Positions 56,601 through 64,000 of a DNA stretch of 64,000 nucleotides are shown piece after piece. Position 1 is the first letter of the stretch. Every line of letters starts with the position of its first letter. A program made the translations under genes and the position numbers. This DNA is from Glandiceps talaboti (taxonomy: Eukaryota; Hemichordata; Enteropneusta; Spengelidae), in assembly GCF_964340395.1 (NCBI RefSeq), contig NC_135551.1, positions 20,358,003-20,422,002 of the forward strand. The letters run 5' to 3'. The notes beneath the pieces are model-generated. The model saw nothing but the letters and a program-made list of their open reading frames with translations. It was not told the DNA's origin and ran no database searches.

Positions 56601-57551
56601 CTTTGCTATATGAGATAGTAAATTCACGAATTTTAAACTTTAAAAACTCCCAAATAATGATCTTATTTTCACTAGTACAATTATGAGCCCACAAATCAAT
56701 ACTATCACTTAGGTTTTTTGTAAACCTTTCATCATGAATAAGACTTTCATTAAATTTCCAATGACCCGGGCCACGCTTACAATCGTCGTTCTGTAAAATT
56801 AATGAAACAGCTGAATGATCGGAATCCACACCTGGAATTATCTCAATTGTTTTCACACTTTGTTGCAAGCAATCAGAAATCAAAAAATAATCTAATCTAC
56901 TTTGAATCAAGTTTGGAAGGCGTCGCCGCCAAGTAAAACCTTTCTTATCCCCATGAAAAACCCGCCAAATGTCGATCAATTCATGATTCACCAACATCTG
57001 ATCTATTTGTTGAATAGAGTTCTTCCAAGTTTTGGGGTTCCCTCCTGATCTATCAAGATGCACATCAAGAGCAAAGTTGAAATCCCCCCCAAAAATCACA
57101 AAAGTAGAAGGGTCAGAGCAGTTTTCAGTCAACAGCTTTGCAATGGTCTTCATGAATGAATTGTGTTTTTGTTCAACGTTTGGAGCATACACATTTAGGA
57201 GAATGTAGGGAGAATCATCCAACTCAGCGGCAATGAAAATATACCTTCCATCCTCATCAATAATTACATTTTTGATCAGTACACTATTAATATTATTTAT
57301 AATTGTCATGACCCCACTGCTGTTATTTGCCCCGTGAGCAAACCAACACTTGCCAAGAAACTGCTTACTCCAAAAGTCGATGTCCGCATTACAACTATGT
57401 GTCTCCTGAAGAAAAACTACATTATATTTTTTTACAGTTAACCATTTACACAATTTTCTGCGCTTACTTAAATTACGAAGACCCCTAGTGTTAAATGTTA
57501 AACAACGTAAATTCATGGAAGAACGGAAAACATTATTATAGTGCAAATTCG
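53613..57551 (-). mobile_element. L1/Tx1-type LINE, recent insertion (3939 bp)
   Basis: Poly(A) tail seen as a T run at the left end (53613-53638), a ~150-bp A-rich 3' UTR, a full EN-RT ORF and a 35-nt leader end at a perfect 12-bp duplication of the target (GCAGGCTTCCTC). No ORF1 lies upstream, so the copy is 5' truncated just before ORF2. The intact ORF, the clean tail and the identical duplication mark it as young. Confidence 0.95.
53791..57516 (-). CDS. LINE ORF2: APE endonuclease and reverse transcriptase (1241 aa)
   Basis: The ATG at 57516 starts MNLRCLTFNTRGLRN; an in-frame TTG further up lies at the insertion edge and is not a real start. APE-type endonuclease 1-240: N9 in FNTRG, E38 in FLQETH, NVYAPN, GGDFN about 141, SRLDYFL, SDHS about 231. 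A lysine-rich linker follows. RT from about 465: SPGNDGLTKEF, NWRPISLMNFDMK, LAIDFEKAFD, GVRQGDPLSPLLF, and the catalytic FADD about 700. C-terminal CGICQEEPETLEHLFFKC is a zinc-knuckle-like motif. It nicks DNA and reverse-transcribes its RNA at the nick (target-primed). Tx1/L1 clade by motif style; uninterrupted, so possibly active in cis if promoted from outside. Confidence 0.95.
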   Translation of the reverse strand: MNLRCLTFNTRGLRNLSKRRKLCKWLTVKKYNVVFLQETHSCNADIDFWSKQFLGKCWFAHGANNSSGVMTIINNINSVLIKNVIIDEDGRYIFIAAELDDSPYILLNVYAPNVEQKHNSFMKTIAKLLTENCSDPSTFVIFGGDFNFALDVHLDRSGGNPKTWKNSIQQIDQMLVNHELIDIWRVFHGDKKGFTWRRRLPNLIQSRLDYFLISDCLQQSVKTIEIIPGVDSDHSAVSLILQNDDCKRGPGHWKFNESLIHDERFTKNLSDSIDLWAHNCTSENKIIIWEFLKFKIREFTISYSKEKAKLRRDKIADLESKVKNLDNICADTPSEENYRHLEVAKGELEKEYDYIMQGSIIRSRALWYEKGEKNNKYFLGLEKAKKNKTIIRRLKNKETNTLEKPSEILKEIKVFYLDLYRKSNTVAAKMKDFLSQDLPRLLPEQSNICDGSLTMDELYQVLNTFPKNKSPGNDGLTKEFYVTFWPVVGQFVLDALNLGYFRGEFSNSQRQSIITLIEKPGRDQQFLKNWRPISLMNFDMKLVSKCLARRMEQTLPSIIGITQSAFVKGRKIGDYIRFIDEIFHYTSEKSIPGILLAIDFEKAFDTVCWEFLFKVLDHFNFGASFIKWVKALYCNIECTVMNNGYSTGYFRIERGVRQGDPLSPLLFILVLETLLFSIKSNSDIKGIRVPGFEAKESAFADDMTCFLDSVESANVLFKVLGKFDDISGLKINIEKCEAVWLGNWSTRKDRHFGVRWPTSTIKIVGIHFSHNKAAAQLENLTKPIENLKNILKQWKCRKLSLIGKIQVIKTLALSKLTYILINTTIPNDIINEIHKLIYDFLWEGRDRVARKVMIGEVGHGGLKMPDLFLMKSAQRILILKQLFCSDCIHPWKMLVLDKIKNVGGPLLLKCNFKRTLLPVYLCLDIWSEVNNLGDKDHDQLIWNNKHILVDRKSVFYGKFQEVGFSSVSDFFHGQSLVPWHIFEQKGLTLNHKLKWMGLIHSIPDFLKAKQLGHSTNDIYINIGNERILFESLSKTVLKSKLLENRIVKPNTEETLEKCLTFTGLNWKKLYELSFKVSNESKSREFQFKLLHNILYTNQQLHHYNPAKYPKFLCGICQEEPETLEHLFFKCKDTKALWGEVINVMGNSLSLSSFPSKLCMILGDPQERMIINFVSLVIRKYIYWVKLKEQKPSFREFNLLLCNIYNIELFNARANDKVNYHQMKWLPLHQFCVNTNTSLVEV

Positions 57552-57563
57552 GCAGGCTTCCTC
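57552..57563. repeat. Target-site duplication, right copy
   Basis: GCAGGCTTCCTC, perfect match to 53601-53612. Confidence 0.95.
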
Positions 57564-59758
<2,195 letters not shown>

Positions 59759-59885
59759 ACCTCCCGTAAGAGTACGGGAGGTATTAAAAGGGGGATGTGT
59801 GTGTGTGTGTGTGTGTGTGTGTCTGTCTGTCTGTCTGTCTGTCCGTTTGTGTGTGTGTGTGTGTGGGGTGTGTGGGGTGTGTCTG

Positions 59886-59920
<35 letters not shown>

Positions 59921-60952
59921 GTCATCATTTTCTTAAAAACGGCAGGTTCAACTATAATGAAATTTGGTACAAATAATGTTTGGGGTAATAGCTAGACCTA
60001 CTTATTTTTTTGAGCGAGATCTGTTCATGTTAATTAGGGAAATTTGCAATTAAATCAATTAATTAAACAATATCTTAAGACTGCATACATACTTTGCCAA
60101 CATTTAGATGTACTCCCACCCACATCTTTTAACTTAAATTGTCGTAGTTGGACTGAGTCTATTTCTTGAACCATTACAATTTTAATTTAATGAATAATTT
60201 GCATAATTAATTATTTTTGGTAATTAGGCTGTATCTTATGAATGCACGCTTCACATTCCATATAATTCAGCACATACATCAACCATAACAAAGCATCCAA
60301 AAAACCTGTAAGCATAGTTTTTTAGTTTTAATGAGTAATTTGCATATTATTTATTTTCGGTAATTAGGCTTTATCTTAAGAATGCAAACTTAAAGTTTCG
60401 TATAATTTAGTAAGTATGTCAACAATAAGAATATGCACATTTATTTTTTATGAATAATTTGAATTATTTAATTTAATATGTTTAATTTTTATTGGTAATT
60501 TGCATAATTAAGGATTTTCGGCAATTAGGTTATATCTTAAGAATCCAAACGTGATACTTCCATCAACCATAACAAATCATACGTGTTTGATGTAGTTGCT
60601 TATGTAGTTTTTTAATTGTGATGTGTAATGATAATTGGGCAATATCTTTAGAATGCAAACTTTAAATTTCAAATAATTCAGTACATGCATTTATGGTAGA
60701 GACGTGCATGCATGCGCCATTTAAAGCTAGATGATATAACTTATAAGCTAAATGGCTTATTTCCACAATTATTGATTTTTTGATAATTTGGCATTATGTT
60801 AACTATGTGAGCTTCAAGCTTCATACATTTCTAATTAAGTGGTTCATCATGTATAAATAGCTATAGTTCAGAATTTTGCATTCCAACAATATGTGTAGGC
60901 CTACAAATCTATGGGTTTGCCCAAGTACGGGAAGCATTTAGATTAACCCTGG
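59759..60952 (+). mobile_element. R1 family element, copy C
   Basis: 5' end ACCTCCCGTA-AGAG-TACGGGAGGT is a perfect 10-bp hairpin. Then ATTAAAAGGGGG, (TG)n, (TCTG)n twice and AATGAAATTTGGTACAAATAA. Several AT-rich tandem units follow (GGTAATTAGGCTGTATCTTA, TTGCATAATTA). The end, GTACGGGAAGCATTTAGATT..CTGGT, is diverged. Confidence 0.78.
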
Positions 60953-61969
60953 TTGAATATACACTTGATTACTGTACACTATGACACGCTTGGTGCACAG
61001 ATAATTAAGCCCATTTAGAACAAATATAGCCAGATTAATCTCCAAGAGTGAAAATAATACAGTTAGGTGGGAAAGCACACTAGGAGGCTGCAGTTATCTG
61101 ATATTCACGCAGTGTGTATTATTGAGATACGGCCGTGACAGTTTAAAACGCAGATCAAATGTGAAAACATTTCATTCTTTTGTGCACACGTGAGCTTCTA
61201 AGTTGTTTTAGATCAAATTTACTTTAAAATATGAAACTCTCCGTTCGAATATGTCAATATACGTGGGGTTAAAGTACTGTCAGACATGAAAATCAATGGC
61301 AAGGAACCAATGGTCAGGACCTGATCCCATCGCCAAATAAAAGGACTTGATATCTTGTGTTACCACCATATTGAAAGATTTTTAAAGACATTGTTAATTC
61401 CCAAGACTACCACCACAGAGAATTTTTGTGTAGGCAGTACTTGTGCAGCTTGAATCTAATTGGCTAAACACAATGCTAAGGCTGCCAAAAGCAAGTCTTG
61501 GTCTAACATATACCCTGAATATTTCACCTTTAGTAATTCATATTCAGACTTTGCTATGACAAATATGGCCGTTAATTGGTTATTAGCGCGACGGACATGA
61601 AGCAAAGCAATGACCATATGTCGACTATTGTTTAATAGTAAAGTGCGGCCGGTCAGTGGAATCAGTTTGATAATGCAATTTTCAAGTAGAAAGGATGATA
61701 TTAAAGAACATATGCTATTTTCAAGACTATATTTGCTAACAGCAATTAGTTACCTTGTTGACAATATCCATGGCACCAGTTTTCTGACAAGTAGAAATGA
61801 TGATATTAAAAAGAATATTAGTAAAGCAGTATCGCCGGCATGTACTTTAAAGTTTTAAATCCCAATAACAATTCATGCATTGCATATTGCGTCATGTGTA
61901 ATCACTCCTAAAAATGGAACCCTAAGACATTCAGTTTCATATTTGTCAAAATAACTGCACACTTGATTT
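60953..61969. other. Intergenic, nothing recognised
   Basis: No supported feature. Confidence 0.5.
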
Positions 61970-62048
61970 GTATGTATGTATGTATGTATGTATGTATGTA
62001 TGTATGTATGTATGTATGTATGTATGTATGTATGTATGTGTGTGTGTG

Positions 62049-62080
<32 letters not shown>

Positions 62081-62146
62081 TGCGTGCGTGTATGTATGTA
62101 TGTATGTATGTATGTATGTATGTATGTATGTATGTATGTATGTATG

Positions 62147-62195
<49 letters not shown>
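61970..62195. repeat. Compound tetranucleotide microsatellite, 226 bp
   Basis: (TATG)n, (TG)n, (TGCG)n, (TATG)n, (TCTG)n in order. All the long open frames across it are artefacts. Confidence 0.97.
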
Positions 62196-63047
62196 GTCTT
62201 GATTTGTAATAATGCAAATAACTTATTTCGGTAAAGGGCCACAACCCATCATATAAAGAACGTGATATTCTTACATGACAGGATTGGTCAAAAAGCAAAT
62301 ATTTACAATAAATAAATGATTTTATAAGAAATGAAAACATGTATAAACTAGATTGAAAGTCCTGAAAGCTGGAAAGGTTCGTTGTCTGGATATGTATGTG
62401 TATATAACTAAATTATAACAATAGACATAAGACATGCTAATTTACAGATAAACACGTTTATGATAGAAGATGACCACTGCAATGCAGAAATACGGTGATT
62501 TAAAAACACAAAAACTTCATCAAAATTTCAATTGCAGCAGTGAAAGCTTATAATCGCTACCACTATTGCCGCAGAAAAAAACCTCATTCCCTACTTGTAC
62601 ATCCGGCAGAATGCATCAAACGTTGACAGATATGATACTCTTACTGTAAGTTGTATATTTGTTTACGAAGATTGATAATGTCTTGCGGGGATGTACACCA
62701 TGGGATGCAGGCTACCGTCGTTGTTTATGACATTGGCTTTCAAAAACAAACGATACTATTTGCCTACCAGGTAAATAAACTTCCATTCCAGACCCTTTAC
62801 GGCACTATTTCACATTCTGCAACAGCGGAAGCGTAGACATGTAGAGAATGTATTGAGAACAGGAAATACATTATGGATATACGTACAAGGAATATATTCA
62901 CTCCATGGGGTTCATCTAACCTAAGGGTTTGACCAGGTGGTAACCTGTACGCACGAGCTTAAGCAAGTGGGAACAGGAGTCACGAGTCACATTCAAAGAG
63001 TATACCATCACCAGGGGTGTAGGTTGTTTTTTAGCATTATAGTGCAA
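62196..63047. other. Intergenic, nothing recognised
   Basis: No supported feature. Confidence 0.5.
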
Positions 63048-63435
63048 CCGTAGAAAGATCTGTAAAAAGTTACTTGATGACAGCCATGATGAACCTGTTC
63101 AGAACTCTGTGGTGTACAAAGATAAAGTTATTAAGATGGCGGATAAAATAATGAAAGATCCTAATCATCCACTTTATACAGAGTATGAATATCTTCCAAG
63201 TGGTGGTCGTCGCCTTAGGGTTCCACGTTCTCGCACAAATAGATTTAAGCACAGTTTTGTACCAAGGTCAATCCATCTATTGAATCAGTAGCAGCCTGAC
63301 GTGTGTTTATGTATATATGTATGTAGGTAAAGTAAGTTGAAATAGTCTCTGTGTGTTCTTCCCTTTCCCCCTGCCAATGTACATCGAATTTCATGTAAAT
63401 TAAGCGTGACAATAAAGTATATAATAATAATAATA
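63048..63435 (+). mobile_element. LINE 3' end (CR1/L2/RTE-like), ORF2 tail plus 3' UTR
   Basis: The frame ending at TAG 63289-63291 encodes CKKLLDDSHDEPVQN, MKDPNHPLYTEYEYLPSGGR and RLRVPRSRTNRFKHSFVPRS then IHLLNQ. This is the common C-terminus of non-LTR retrotransposons whose last residues follow R-T-x-R-x-x-x-S-F-x-P. A short 3' UTR ends with AATAAAG and a (TAA)n tail. It is 5' truncated; the clade is not certain. Confidence 0.7.
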
Positions 63436-64000
63436 CATTGGACTTTGCAATAGGGTTTAATGTCAGTTGAAGTTACTGTTCTTGTATTACGCCTTCGATT
63501 CTACATGATGTGACGTGAATCTAGGTGTACTGGCATTTCAAGAATGAGTCATTAGCATTTGCTGAAGTGGAGACACAATAAGCGTATATGGTTATTTTCT
63601 ATAGTGGTAAAGTTTATGATATATATGTTCTAATGCTGGACTTGATTTTTGTGTCAGAATATATTGCAGTACCGTGCCTCATAGCCAGCGTGTGTCTACA
63701 TTTATCCGAAGTGGACCTGATGACAAATTGGCTTGCTGCATCGCCGACGTAATGTTCCAAGGGCGATCGATGGTAGCAGATAATTCGGTTCATACCTCTC
63801 TGTAAATGTCATCAGTAGGGAGACTATTCCTATATTCTATATACACTAAATATGTATGACACTTTATGTGACAGTAATAAGCTCGTAGTTGTCATGAATC
63901 TTCAATGTAAATCCAATATACATTCATATCTGCTTAGCCTCATGGTATATCACTGATGGAGTAATCAAATTGGTGTTTCGTGGAACCGGACGACAATTAT
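63436..64000. other. Right edge, nothing recognised
   Basis: AT-rich, no supported feature. Confidence 0.5.

Overview
This 64 kb window is AT-rich animal nuclear DNA. It has GT-AG introns, class A GPCR and secreted multidomain lectin genes, four-to-five lineages of retroelement, foldback elements, and very dense di- and tetranucleotide microsatellites. The mix (Penelope-like elements, a Tx1/L1-type LINE, C-type lectin/sushi/PAN mosaics and a secreted tectonin-type lectin) suggests a marine invertebrate such as a hemichordate, amphioxus-like animal or lophotrochozoan. I cannot name the species from sequence alone.

Layout. 1-5615 (+): the last three visible exons of a class A peptide GPCR (TM5 to the C-terminal tail); the 5' part lies off the left edge. 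5616-24122: intergenic, holding microsatellites, copies of a dispersed terminal-hairpin repeat family (called R1 here), a Penelope-like element (PLE) fragment on the minus strand (15.6-16.8 kb), a large inverted repeat (22.9-23.2 kb) and a possible LRAT-like coding relic. 24123-42178 (+): an 11-exon gene that I could assemble completely. It encodes a 761-residue secreted protein with the order signal peptide, CTLD, sushi, CTLD, sushi, CTLD, Thr-rich tandem-repeat stalk, PAN/apple. Its introns hold a tRNA-derived SINE, R1 elements, PLE terminal pieces with hammerhead ribozyme motifs, a MITE-like foldback and a solo LTR. 42179-48071: intergenic. 48072-50465 (+): a 4-exon gene for a secreted five-blade tectonin/fish-egg-lectin-like protein with a Pro/Thr-rich tail. 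53.0-58.1 kb: a decayed PLE bounded on both sides by long (TC)n tracts and split by a young L1/Tx1-type LINE with an intact 1241-residue EN-RT ORF and a perfect 12-bp target-site duplication. 59.8-61.0 kb: another R1 copy. 63.0-63.4 kb: the 3' end of a different LINE.

The two complete genes both encode secreted, probably sugar-binding or adhesive proteins in the same orientation, so this may be a small lectin neighbourhood (inference). The strongest leads for follow-up are the mosaic lectin gene, the hammerhead motifs at PLE ends with a shared unusual helix III, and the R1 family, which carries its own microsatellite, tandem monomers and terminal hairpin.
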